Shown: positions 1 to 6,164 of the stretch, piece by piece | How the letters are laid out: every line of letters begins with the position of its first letter | How positions within the stretch are numbered: position 1 is the stretch's first letter | Assembly: GCA_036503065.1 (NCBI GenBank) | Contig: DASXXM010000088.1 | Span: 1-13,556 of the forward strand | Direction of reading: 5' to 3' | DNA length: 13,556 bases | Source: DATEPR01 sp036503065 | Lineage (GTDB): Bacteria; Actinomycetota; Actinomycetes; Mycobacteriales; Pseudonocardiaceae | Program-made: the position numbers and the translations under genes | The notes under the pieces: generated by a model | What the model saw: only the letters and a program-made list of their open reading frames with translations | Databases searched by the model: none | Told to the model about the DNA's origin: nothing

Positions 1-1
1 G

Positions 2-1315
2 GTCGTCGAGGTCGCGCTGATCCGGCCCGGCCCGATCCAGGGCGGTTCCGTGCATCCCTACATCGACCGGCACACCCAGGAACGCAAGGGCGAACGGAAC
101 TGGACGCACGACCACCACCTGCTCGCCAACGCGCTGGAGAAAACCCTTGGCGTGCCGTTGTTCCAGGAACAGATGATGCAGATCGCGGTCGACGTGGCCG
201 GGTTCAGTGCCGCCGAGGCGGACCAACTGCGCCGGGCGATGGGCGCCCGCCGGTCCACCGCGAAGATGGAACTGCTGCGCGACCGGCTCTACGAGGGCAT
301 GGCGGCCAACGACATCGCCGGCGAACTGGCCGACCGGATCTACCGGAAACTGTTGGCGTTCGCCAACTTCGGCTTCCCGGAGAGCCACGCGCTGAGCTTC
401 GCGCACCTGGTGTTCTCCAGCGCCTACTTCAAGTACTACTACCCGGCGGCGTTCTGCGCGGCGTTGCTGCGCGCCCAGCCGATGGGCTTCTACTCCCCGC
501 AGTCCCTGGTCGCCGACGCCCGGCGGCACGGCGTGCAGGTGCACGGCCCGGACATCAACGCCAGCCTGGCGCACCCCACGCTCGAAGTGTCCATCGACAG
601 CACCGGGGGCAAGTCGGTCCGGCTCGGCCTCGCCGCGATCCGCCGCATCGGCGACACACTCGGCGAACAGATCGCCGCGGAACGACGGGAGAACGGCAGC
701 TACACGAGCCTGACCGACCTGGCCCGCCGGGTACGGATGAGCACCCCGAGGTGGGAGGCCCTGGCCACGGCGGGCGCGTTCGGCAGCCTGGAGCCCGACC
801 GGCGCGCCGCGCTGTGGGCGGCGGGCGCCGCGGCGCAGGACAGTCCGGACCGGCTGCCCGGCACCGCGGTCGGCGTGGCCGCCCCGATGCTGCCCGGGAT
901 GGACGACGTGGAGACCACGGTGGCCGACGTGTGGGCCATGGGCCTGTCGCCGACCAGGTTCCCGACCGAGTTCGTCCGCGGCAGGCTGGCCGCGTTGGGT
1001 GCCCGGCCCGCGGTCGAGTTGTCGCGGGTCGTGTCCGGTACTCGGGTGCTGGTCGGCGGTGCGGTGACCCACCGGCAACGCCCGGCCACCGCGGGCGGCG
1101 TGACGTTCCTCAACCTGGAGGACGAGACCGGCATGGTCAACGTGGTCTGCTCGCCCGGCCTGTGGGCGCGTTACCGCAGGGCGGCCCGGGACAGCGCGGC
1201 GCTGGTGGTGCGCGGCGTGCTGCAGAACGTGGACGGCGCCCTGAGTCTGGTCGCCGACCAGCTCCAGCCGCTCGACCTGCGCACCGCCGTCCCCAAGTCC
1301 CGCGACTTCCGCTGA
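2..1315 (+). CDS. dnaE2: Error-prone DNA polymerase III alpha subunit DnaE2, C-terminal part (5' end outside window)
   Basis: This is the C-terminal 437 residues of a C-family DNA polymerase; the frame is open from base 2 to the TGA at 1313-1315, so the start lies upstream. The first visible residues, VALIRPGPIQGG, are a conserved block of the polymerase core. They are followed by LGVPLFQEQMMQIAVDVAGF and FGFPESHALSFAHLVFSSAYFK, which belong to the fingers/helix-hairpin-helix part and have the DnaE2 rather than DnaE1 wording. The last about 100 residues (VLVGGAVTHRQRP...FLNLEDETGMVNVV) form the OB-fold domain. Family knowledge: DnaE2 works with ImuA'/ImuB in SOS-induced translesion synthesis; those partner genes are not visible here. 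The product is cytoplasmic. The gene runs into the promoter of the next operon with almost no spacer. Identification as DnaE2 is secure; only the N-terminal half is missing. Confidence 0.95.
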   Translation, partial: VVEVALIRPGPIQGGSVHPYIDRHTQERKGERNWTHDHHLLANALEKTLGVPLFQEQMMQIAVDVAGFSAAEADQLRRAMGARRSTAKMELLRDRLYEGMAANDIAGELADRIYRKLLAFANFGFPESHALSFAHLVFSSAYFKYYYPAAFCAALLRAQPMGFYSPQSLVADARRHGVQVHGPDINASLAHPTLEVSIDSTGGKSVRLGLAAIRRIGDTLGEQIAAERRENGSYTSLTDLARRVRMSTPRWEALATAGAFGSLEPDRRAALWAAGAAAQDSPDRLPGTAVGVAAPMLPGMDDVETTVADVWAMGLSPTRFPTEFVRGRLAALGARPAVELSRVVSGTRVLVGGAVTHRQRPATAGGVTFLNLEDETGMVNVVCSPGLWARYRRAARDSAALVVRGVLQNVDGALSLVADQLQPLDLRTAVPKSRDFR

Positions 1316-1318
1316 CGG

Positions 1319-1348
1319 TTGACATGTGACCTTTTGGTCACTTATTCT
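1319..1348 (+). promoter_or_regulatory. Promoter with 16-bp palindromic operator for the arsR-SRPBCC operon
   Basis: A perfect TTGACA -35 hexamer lies at 1319-1324 and a TATTCT -10 hexamer at 1343-1348, with 18 bp between. The spacer contains a perfect inverted repeat, GTGACC-TTTT-GGTCAC, at 1326-1341. Transcription would begin about 7 nt after the -10, at 1355-1356, exactly on the GTG start of the ArsR gene, so the mRNA is probably leaderless. A repressor dimer on the palindrome would block RNA polymerase directly, which fits autoregulation by the ArsR-family product. The promoter and palindrome are seen in the sequence; the repressor identity is inferred from position. Confidence 0.75.
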
Positions 1349-1355
1349 CGATCTC

Positions 1356-1679
1356 GTGACGGACGACGACGATCGGGTGTTCAAGGCGCTCGCCGATCCG
1401 ACCCGCCGCTTCCTGCTCGACCTGCTGTTCGCACGTGACGGACGCACGCTCACCGATCTGGAGACCGGGTTGGCGATGACCCGCTTCGGTGTGATGAAAC
1501 ACCTGCGGGTCCTCGAGGAGGCGGGGCTCGTCGTCACGCGGAAGTCCGGGCGGGAGAAGTTGCACTTCCTGAATCCCGTGCCGATCCGGCTGCTCCACGA
1601 CCGCTGGATCGACAAGTACACCGAGCGCCACGTGAGCGCGCTCGCCGACCTCAAAGCCGAACTCGAGGAGCCATCATGA
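1356..1679 (+). CDS. ArsR-family (HTH_20-type) transcriptional regulator
   Basis: A 107-residue winged-helix repressor. The N-terminal FKALADPTRRFLLDLL is the classic ArsR opening helix. TLTDLETGLAMTRFGVMKHLRVLEEAGLVVTRKSGREKLHFLNP covers the helix-turn-helix, recognition helix and wing. There are no metal-binding Cys pairs, so it belongs to the non-metal branch that is usually paired with AHSA1/SRPBCC proteins, as here. I chose GTG 1356 rather than an in-frame GTG at 1326, because the earlier one lies inside the operator palindrome and the promoter's expected transcription start coincides with 1356. The stop overlaps the ATG of the next gene (ATGA), so the two are translationally coupled. 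Likely function: autorepressor of this two-gene operon; the ligand is unknown. Confidence 0.9.
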   Translation: MTDDDDRVFKALADPTRRFLLDLLFARDGRTLTDLETGLAMTRFGVMKHLRVLEEAGLVVTRKSGREKLHFLNPVPIRLLHDRWIDKYTERHVSALADLKAELEEPS

Positions 1680-2203
1680 CAACCACCACCGTTGCCGAGA
1701 CCGCCGTGGTCACCCAGGTCTACCGCGTCTACATCAAGGCGACACCGCAGGCGATCTGGGATGCCATCGTCAAGCCGGAATGGTCCACCCGCTACGGCTA
1801 CGGCGGCGCCGTCGAGTACGACCTGCGCGCAGGCGGCCGGTACCGCGTGCACTCCAGCGACGAGATGAAGGCGGCCGGCGTCGCGGGCGGTTTCCCCGTG
1901 CCGGACCTGGCCACCGACGGCGAGGTCATCGAGACGGATCCACCCCGCAGGCTGGTCCAGACGTGGCGCATGCTGCTCGATCCCGATATGGCCGCGGAGG
2001 GCTTCACCCGCCTGACGTACGAGATCGAGGAGGTCGCGGGCGCCGGGACCAAGCTGACCGTGACCCACGAAGTCACCAACGCACCGAAGCTGGCCACACT
2101 GCTGGTCGGCGACGGCGAGGGCCAAGGCGGTGGCGGCGGCTGGTACTGGATCCTCAGCGACCTCAAGTCGCTGCTGGAAACAGGAATCGGCCTGCGCGGC
2201 TAG
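1676..2203 (+). CDS. SRPBCC / AHSA1-like domain protein
   Basis: A 175-residue cytoplasmic protein with the AHSA1 (activator of Hsp90 ATPase homologue 1-like) version of the SRPBCC/START fold. The sequence shows the typical start VYRVYIKATPQAIWDAIVKPEW, then the central AGGRYRV strand, DGEVIETDPPRRLVQTWRM, RLTYEIEEVAGAGTKLTVTHE and a C-terminal amphipathic helix GGWYWILSDLKSLLETG. The fold makes a hydrophobic cavity; no ligand can be deduced. A glycine run (GEGQGGGGGW) sits just before the last helix. The ATG overlaps the stop of the ArsR gene, and the pairing with an ArsR repressor is one of the commonest two-gene operons in actinobacteria. The Hsp90 name is a domain label only. Confidence 0.88.
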   Translation: MTTTTVAETAVVTQVYRVYIKATPQAIWDAIVKPEWSTRYGYGGAVEYDLRAGGRYRVHSSDEMKAAGVAGGFPVPDLATDGEVIETDPPRRLVQTWRMLLDPDMAAEGFTRLTYEIEEVAGAGTKLTVTHEVTNAPKLATLLVGDGEGQGGGGGWYWILSDLKSLLETGIGLRG

Positions 2204-2212
2204 GGGGATGGG

Positions 2213-2256
2213 CTGTCCGGCCACCCCAGATCTACGATCCACAGGTGGCCGGACAG
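2213..2256 (+). promoter_or_regulatory. 12-bp perfect inverted repeat holding the usp start codon, with a leaderless-type -10 box in its loop
   Basis: CTGTCCGGCCAC (2213-2224) and GTGGCCGGACAG (2245-2256) are exact reverse complements separated by 20 nt. The left arm begins 10 nt after the SRPBCC stop codon, as expected for a terminator, but there is no T-tract. The right arm starts with the GTG start codon of the universal stress protein. A TACGAT -10-like hexamer lies at 2233-2238 in the loop, 6 nt before that GTG, so a transcript from this promoter would be leaderless and would lack the left arm. A read-through transcript would carry the complete hairpin and bury the start codon. Possible roles are terminator, translational lock, or operator; the sequence alone does not decide. 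Confidence 0.6.
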
Positions 2257-2697
2257 ACCCCCGCGTTCGAGATCGGCAAGGACGGCGTCGGCAGCATCGT
2301 CGTCGGGTACGACGGCAGCCCACCCGCCGTGCACGCCGCGGCCTGGGCAGGCGGTCTCGCCCGCCGGGAACGCGGCCTGCTGCTCGTGGTGTACGTCGAG
2401 GCGTTGACCAGCCCCGCGCACTGGAGCGCGATGAGCAGCGCCGCCGCCACCGAGGCCGGCCTCGAGTTCGTCCAACAGCTACGCGACGAGGCAGGCCCGC
2501 TCATGACCGAACGCGGCATCCGGTGGGAACTGCTGCACGGCCAGGGCGAACCCGCCGCCGTGCTGGAGGCGATCGCCGAACAGCGACGGGCCGACTGCAT
2601 CGTGGTCGGCCGCTCCCGACACCGCGGCGGCCTACTGGGCTCGGTGCCGAAATCGCTGCTCGCCCACGCCAGCCGCCCGATCGTCATCGTCCCGTGA
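2245..2697 (+). CDS. Universal stress protein (UspA family), single domain
   Basis: A 150-residue protein with one Usp domain. SIVVGYDGSPPAVHAAAWAGGLARR is the first strand, nucleotide-pocket Asp and first helix; LLLVVYVEAL is strand 2; a middle helix follows; then ADCIVVGRSRHRGGLLGSVPKSLLAHASRPIVIVP is the phosphate-binding end. The usual ATP motif G-x2-G-x9-G-S/T is not intact: GRSRHRGGLLGS is shorter and lacks the second Gly spacing, so ATP binding may be altered. The GTG start at 2245 is preceded by TACGAT at leaderless distance; longer in-frame upstream starts would run through the SRPBCC gene and are not credible. The stop overlaps the GTG of the MfpA-like gene, so the pair is co-translated. 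Expected role: cytoplasmic stress or dormancy protein. Confidence 0.85.
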   Translation: MAGQTPAFEIGKDGVGSIVVGYDGSPPAVHAAAWAGGLARRERGLLLVVYVEALTSPAHWSAMSSAAATEAGLEFVQQLRDEAGPLMTERGIRWELLHGQGEPAAVLEAIAEQRRADCIVVGRSRHRGGLLGSVPKSLLAHASRPIVIVP

Positions 2698-3290
2698 CGG
2701 AAACCGTCGTCGGCGAGCGGTTCGCCGACGCGATGCTCGCCGGCCGACAATGGCACCGGGTCACGTTCGACCGCTGCGATTTCACCGAAGCCGACCTGCA
2801 CGGCGCCCGCACCGACGGCTGCCGGTTCGCCCGCTGCGACTTCGGCCGCGCCGACCTGGCCGGGTCCCGGCACACTTCGACCGCGTTCCAGTCCTGCACG
2901 TTCGACCGGACCCTGCTGGCCGGCTGGACACTCAGCGGGTGCAGCCTGTTGGGCTCCCTGTTCCTGGACTGCCGCCTGCGCCCCTGGTCGATCGAGGACA
3001 CGGACCTGACCATGGTCGGCCTGTCCGGCGCTGACCTGCGCAGGACGAACCTCGCCGGCCTACGCCTGCGCGAGGCCAACCTCACCGACACGGACCTGCG
3101 CGAAGCCGACCTGCGGAACGCCGACCTGACCGGCGCCCGCCTGCACAACGCACGCCTGGCCGACGCCGATCTGCGTGGCGCACGAATCGACGCGAACGGC
3201 CTCGTCCAGGCTCGGTTGCGCGGTGCCCGGGTCGACCTGGAACTGGCGGTCCGCTTCGCCGCCGCGCACGGCCTCCAGATCGAATCGTGA
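2694..3290 (+). CDS. mfpA: MfpA-like pentapeptide-repeat protein
   Basis: A 198-residue right-handed quadrilateral beta-helix protein. Repeats A(D/N)LXX run almost throughout (FTEADLHGAR, FGRADLAGS, LSGADLRRTNLAGLRLREANL, LREADLRNADLTGARL, LADADLRGAR). The central LGSLFLDCRLRPWSIEDTDLTMVGLSGADL and the end GARVDLELAVRFAAAHGLQ resemble, from memory, mycobacterial MfpA (about 183 residues), whose C-terminal helix dimerises. Family knowledge: MfpA/Qnr proteins mimic DNA and bind gyrase, altering fluoroquinolone susceptibility. MfpA usually sits beside the GTPase MfpB and a roadblock operon; here it is instead coupled by a GTGA overlap to a universal stress protein. There is no separate ribosome-binding site, which supports translational coupling. 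The gyrase role is inferred from resemblance; the pentapeptide class is certain. Confidence 0.85.
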   Translation: MTETVVGERFADAMLAGRQWHRVTFDRCDFTEADLHGARTDGCRFARCDFGRADLAGSRHTSTAFQSCTFDRTLLAGWTLSGCSLLGSLFLDCRLRPWSIEDTDLTMVGLSGADLRRTNLAGLRLREANLTDTDLREADLRNADLTGARLHNARLADADLRGARIDANGLVQARLRGARVDLELAVRFAAAHGLQIES

Positions 3291-3297
3291 GTGTCAG
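3221..3297 (+). repeat. Direct repeat copy A: 3' end of the mfpA-like gene, flanking the HAD gene
   Basis: This stretch encodes residues 176-198 of the MfpA-like protein plus a few bases beyond the stop. It matches 4040-4104: the first 34 bases agree at 29 positions, then copy B lacks about a dozen bases, then CTCCAGATCG-A/G-ATCGTGAG follows in both with GTCAG shortly after. Within copy A the arms 3232-3241 and 3274-3283 are complementary except at one position, giving a weak hairpin over the stop region. Confidence 0.75.
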
Positions 3298-3365
3298 CTG
3301 ATCTCGACGCGGTGCCGGAGTCGTTACCACCCACGCCCGCCACCCGGCAAGGCCCCGACAAAGCG

Positions 3366-4013
3366 CTAATTGAGCGTCGGCAAAAGCTCCGGGAGTTCAC
3401 TGAGCGAGTCGATCACGGCGTCGGTGTTCGTGGTGATGACCGGATCGTTGGCCCACAGGTAGCCCCATGGTCCTCGTCGGATCAGGATGGGTCGCAGGCC
3501 GGCGGCGCGGGCCGGGACGATGTCATTATCTCTGTGATCGCCGACGTATACGATTTCATTGGGTCGACCAGGTGCGAAGTCGACAACGTGGTGGAAGAAC
3601 GCTGGTTCGGGTTTGGCCACACCCCATTCGCCGGATGTCGCGATAGCGTCGGTAGGCAGATTCAGGTTACTCAGGAGCGTGGCCGCGCGAGCTGTCTGAT
3701 TGCCCGCGATCCCGACCCAGATTCCAGCGTCCCGTAGGGCGGTCAATGCTGGTCGGACATCAGGATAGATATCCTTTTCGTCGATTTGTTCGCCAACCCC
3801 GGTGTTCTCACGTCGTTGCCGCTCGACGGCCAGATCGAACCCTGGTCGGAAGTAGTCGAACGTGTCAGCGTTGTTTCGCCCGGATGCGGTGACCGCGCCG
3901 AGTACCGCCGAGAACGTATGCGTCGGTACGTCGAGCCAGGCCGCCCACCGTGCCCACTCGGCGGTGTCGTCGAGCAACGTTTCCCCGATATCGAACACGA
4001 CGGCGCGGATCAT
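3366..4013 (-). CDS. HAD-superfamily hydrolase
   Basis: A 215-residue haloacid-dehalogenase-type hydrolase read on the minus strand, with an AAGGAGT ribosome-binding site 4 nt upstream of the ATG. Motif I is FDIGETL: the nucleophile Asp8 is present, but the usual second Asp (residue 10) is Gly, as also happens in some HAD phosphatase branches. Motif II is weak (GIAGNQ instead of S/T-N), motif III Lys134 is in GVAKPEPAFF, and motif IV is YVGDHRDNDIVPARAAG with Asp159 and the following acidic residues. A helical cap lies between about residues 15 and 90. The substrate cannot be told. The gene is less GC-rich than the neighbours (32 of 60 bases are G/C at 3541-3600) and is bracketed by two copies of the mfpA 3' end, which suggests a later insertion. 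It is convergent with mfpA and lies behind the TNT gene on the same strand. Confidence 0.88.
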   Translation of the reverse strand: MIRAVVFDIGETLLDDTAEWARWAAWLDVPTHTFSAVLGAVTASGRNNADTFDYFRPGFDLAVERQRRENTGVGEQIDEKDIYPDVRPALTALRDAGIWVGIAGNQTARAATLLSNLNLPTDAIATSGEWGVAKPEPAFFHHVVDFAPGRPNEIVYVGDHRDNDIVPARAAGLRPILIRRGPWGYLWANDPVITTNTDAVIDSLSELPELLPTLN

Positions 4014-4039
4014 CGATACTCCTTAACAGCCCACGCAAG

Positions 4040-4104
4040 CGGTGCCCGGGCCGATCTGGAGATGGCGATCCGCGCGCCGTCTCCAGATCGGATCGTGAGG
4101 TCAG
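4040..4104 (+). pseudogene. Remnant of a second MfpA-like gene (C-terminal tail only); direct repeat copy B
   Basis: In one frame it reads GARADLEMAIR, matching GARVDLELAVR of the MfpA-like protein. After a deletion of about a dozen bases the other frame reads LQIGS followed by TGA, matching LQIES-stop. Only the last 20 or so codons survive; nothing pentapeptide-like precedes them, since the HAD gene start lies just upstream. Some differences from copy A are synonymous or conservative (GAC/GAT, GAA/GAG, V/A, V/I, L/M), as expected for an old coding duplicate. It cannot encode a protein now. Confidence 0.65.
4051..4091 (-). terminator. Perfect 12-bp stem-loop downstream of the TNT-domain gene
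   Basis: CCGATCTGGAGA (4051-4062) and TCTCCAGATCGG (4080-4091) are exact reverse complements around a 17-nt loop. On the minus strand the hairpin begins 9 nt after the TNT gene stop, a typical place for a terminator, and it lies before the HAD gene. There is no T-tract, which is common for actinobacterial terminators. It falls wholly within the mfpA-tail remnant; the equivalent arms in the intact mfpA gene contain a mismatch, so the stem has become perfect here. Confidence 0.55.
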
Positions 4105-6164
4105 GCGCTCGGGTGCTCCGGTGGGCCGATCTCGACCAGGTCACCGTTGTCGATCAGCTCGCCGACCGCTCGCGGGAGCAGGTAGGCCGTGCCGCCGCCG
4201 GGCTGGTCGAACCAGGGGATCGCGCCGCCGGTCAGCGCCTGTAGCGGGCGAATCAGCCGGTACACGTGGTAGGGCCGGTGCACCCAGTCCGGCACCAGCG
4301 ACCGCTGCTCGAACGGCGTGCCGGCCACGTACGTGAGGTTGCCCTCCGGCGTGCCGAACCGGTCCACCTCGGTCCCGGGCTGCAACTCCAGCAGCCGTTT
4401 GCCGCGGAACAGGGTCAGCGGGGGCTCACCGGCCATCGGCTGGATGGGCCACTCGATCGGGGGCGGCGGCGGTGCGGCGGCCTCCGGTACCCGGTCGTTC
4501 ACGTGCTCGGCAACGGGTTCGCCGTGCTGTTCCGTCGCGGCGTCGGGCTCGACGGGTGTCGGGAGCGGCGGGATCACCACGTCGGCCGGCACGTCCAGCG
4601 GCTCGATCCGCTCCCGCGCTGGCAGGGCGGGCAGTGGCGGCTGGGCGAGCGGCGGCGGCTGGGTGACGCCCGCCGGCGCCCCGGTCTCGGCGGGCACGCC
4701 GAGCAGGAGATTGCCCAGCAGGAACGCCGACGCGTCCGAGACCTCCTCGAACAGCATCGGTGAGCTGAACTCGCCGTCGAACCAGCCGACCTGCCAGCCG
4801 CCGTCGACCTGCTCCAGGTACCAGGTCCGCGGCGCGGGCTCACCGATCCGGTACGCGTGCTCCGGCACGCCGAGGTCGGCCAACCGCTGGCGCAACAGGT
4901 TGATCGTGCGTTCCTGCTGCGACCGGCTCTGGATCGACGCCGCGACCTGCGGCTGGGCGACCTCCGGTAGGGCGGTCGACGGCAGCGCGACCGGCGGGTC
5001 GGCCTGCGGCGCGTCATCGTCGTCGTGCTGGTGCTCGTCGTCCGGCAGCAGCTCTTCGTCCTGGTGGTCGTCGAGTTCGGTGTCCTCGACGTCGGTGTCG
5101 TCGATACCGCCCATGCCGTGCGCGCCGAGGCCCTCGTCGGTCGGCGGCAACGTGAGCGGCGGCGGACCAGCTGGCGACATCACGGCGGCCACGTCACCCG
5201 CGGCCGCCATGGCGCCGACCGGCATCGGCGGCGCACCTGCCGGCATGCCCGGCCGCGGCGGACCGCCGGGGCCGACCGCGGGTGCCACCCCGTTGGGACC
5301 GGGACCAGGACCGGACTGCCGAGGCGGCCCTGGCGGGCGGCCGCCGGTGATGGTGGCCGCGGCCGCGGTTCGGGTCTGCTCGTCGACTTCTGGCGGTCGG
5401 AACCCGTTGGAGCGGGCGTGGTTCACCAGATCGGGGTCCGGCGGCACGCCGTAGCGTCGCAGGTAGTAGTTGACCGCGGCCGGCCAGACCCACGCACCGT
5501 CGGTGTGGAACGCGACCGGCACCACCGGGCGGCCATCGGGGGACAGCCGGTCAACGTCGTGACCGCGCTCCGGCAGCGCGAGCGTCGCGTGGTCCAGGTA
5601 GTCCAGCAGCCGCTCGCGGTCCTCGTCAGTGACCGGCGGCCGGTTCACCGTCGGGCGCCCGCCGGGGCCGGTGCCGTCGAAGATCCGGGCCAGCCGGAAC
5701 CGGCGGCCGGGACGCTCCGGGGGCAGCCCGGACAGCTTGCGCATCAGCCATTCGGGGACGTTGTCCTCGGTCCGGGGGAAGAAGTGCAGCTCGTCCCGGA
5801 ACGCGGGGGTCGGCGGGGGCGTGCGCCACTGCGGTTCGAGACGGTCGAACTCCAGGTTGTAGCTGGAGGGTTTCTCGATCTGGTAGCGCGCGTTGAACCA
5901 CGTGCCGCGACCGTCCCGGTACATGCCGGCACGCAGCTTCGCGAAGTGCATCGCGATGTCGTGCGACGCGGTCCAGGGTTGGCTGTTTCCGTCGCTGCCC
6001 GTTACTTCCGCGGACAGCTCGTAGTACCGCCCGGTCGCGCGGAACTCCGCGCTGATCTGTTGCCAGTCGTCGGGCGCTGTGCGCATGAGTGCGAGCCCGA
6101 TCTGCTTGACCAGGGCGTCCTGGTCGGTCGGGCTCAACGGCGTTGGTGTCGGAGGCTGAGACAC
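4101..6164 (-). CDS. Multidomain protein with C-terminal TNT (NAD+ glycohydrolase toxin) domain and N-terminal YezG/DUF600-like domain
   Basis: About 687 residues from GTG 6164. Residues 15-135 (LVKQIGLALMRTAPDDWQQI ... LRAGMYRDGRGTWFNARYQI ... YNLEFDRL) have the pattern of YezG/DUF600-like immunity proteins. A small globular part (about 180-260) follows, then a Pro/Gly/Ala-rich linker with an acidic run at 354-384, a second small domain at 416-490 (WYLEQVDGGWQVGWFDGEF), another Pro-rich linker, and at 585-680 a TNT domain: LELQPGTEVDRFGTPEGNLT, GTPFEQRSL, PYHVYRL, IPWFDQPGGGTAYLLP, LIDNGDLVEI. TNT of mycobacterial CpnT hydrolyses NAD+; the Gln in PWFDQPGGG is a candidate active residue. No signal peptide or membrane segment is seen. 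An in-frame ATG at 6239 would add 25 residues of AT-richer, non-family-like sequence; GTG 6170 is another option. None has a good ribosome-binding site. Confidence 0.8.
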   Translation of the reverse strand: MSQPPTPTPLSPTDQDALVKQIGLALMRTAPDDWQQISAEFRATGRYYELSAEVTGSDGNSQPWTASHDIAMHFAKLRAGMYRDGRGTWFNARYQIEKPSSYNLEFDRLEPQWRTPPPTPAFRDELHFFPRTEDNVPEWLMRKLSGLPPERPGRRFRLARIFDGTGPGGRPTVNRPPVTDEDRERLLDYLDHATLALPERGHDVDRLSPDGRPVVPVAFHTDGAWVWPAAVNYYLRRYGVPPDPDLVNHARSNGFRPPEVDEQTRTAAAATITGGRPPGPPRQSGPGPGPNGVAPAVGPGGPPRPGMPAGAPPMPVGAMAAAGDVAAVMSPAGPPPLTLPPTDEGLGAHGMGGIDDTDVEDTELDDHQDEELLPDDEHQHDDDDAPQADPPVALPSTALPEVAQPQVAASIQSRSQQERTINLLRQRLADLGVPEHAYRIGEPAPRTWYLEQVDGGWQVGWFDGEFSSPMLFEEVSDASAFLLGNLLLGVPAETGAPAGVTQPPPLAQPPLPALPARERIEPLDVPADVVIPPLPTPVEPDAATEQHGEPVAEHVNDRVPEAAAPPPPPIEWPIQPMAGEPPLTLFRGKRLLELQPGTEVDRFGTPEGNLTYVAGTPFEQRSLVPDWVHRPYHVYRLIRPLQALTGGAIPWFDQPGGGTAYLLPRAVGELIDNGDLVEIGPPEHPSA

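Noticed and set aside
1325..1342. Crp-type site in the ArsR promoter palindrome
   Set aside because: TGTGA and TCACT are 8 bp apart rather than 6 and the outer base does not match; better explained as an ArsR operator.
1326..1355. N-terminal extension of the ArsR gene from GTG 1326
   Set aside because: It would translate the operator palindrome and -10 box; the promoter predicts transcription from about 1356.
1780..2244. Upstream extension of the universal stress protein frame
   Set aside because: It overlaps the SRPBCC gene in another frame and reads as low-complexity Arg-rich shadow sequence; GTG 2245 begins the Usp-like part.
4318..5454. Long plus-strand frame (378 codons, Ser/Gly-rich) opposite the TNT gene
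   Set aside because: Low-complexity antisense shadow of the Pro/Ala-rich linker in high-GC DNA; no family motif.
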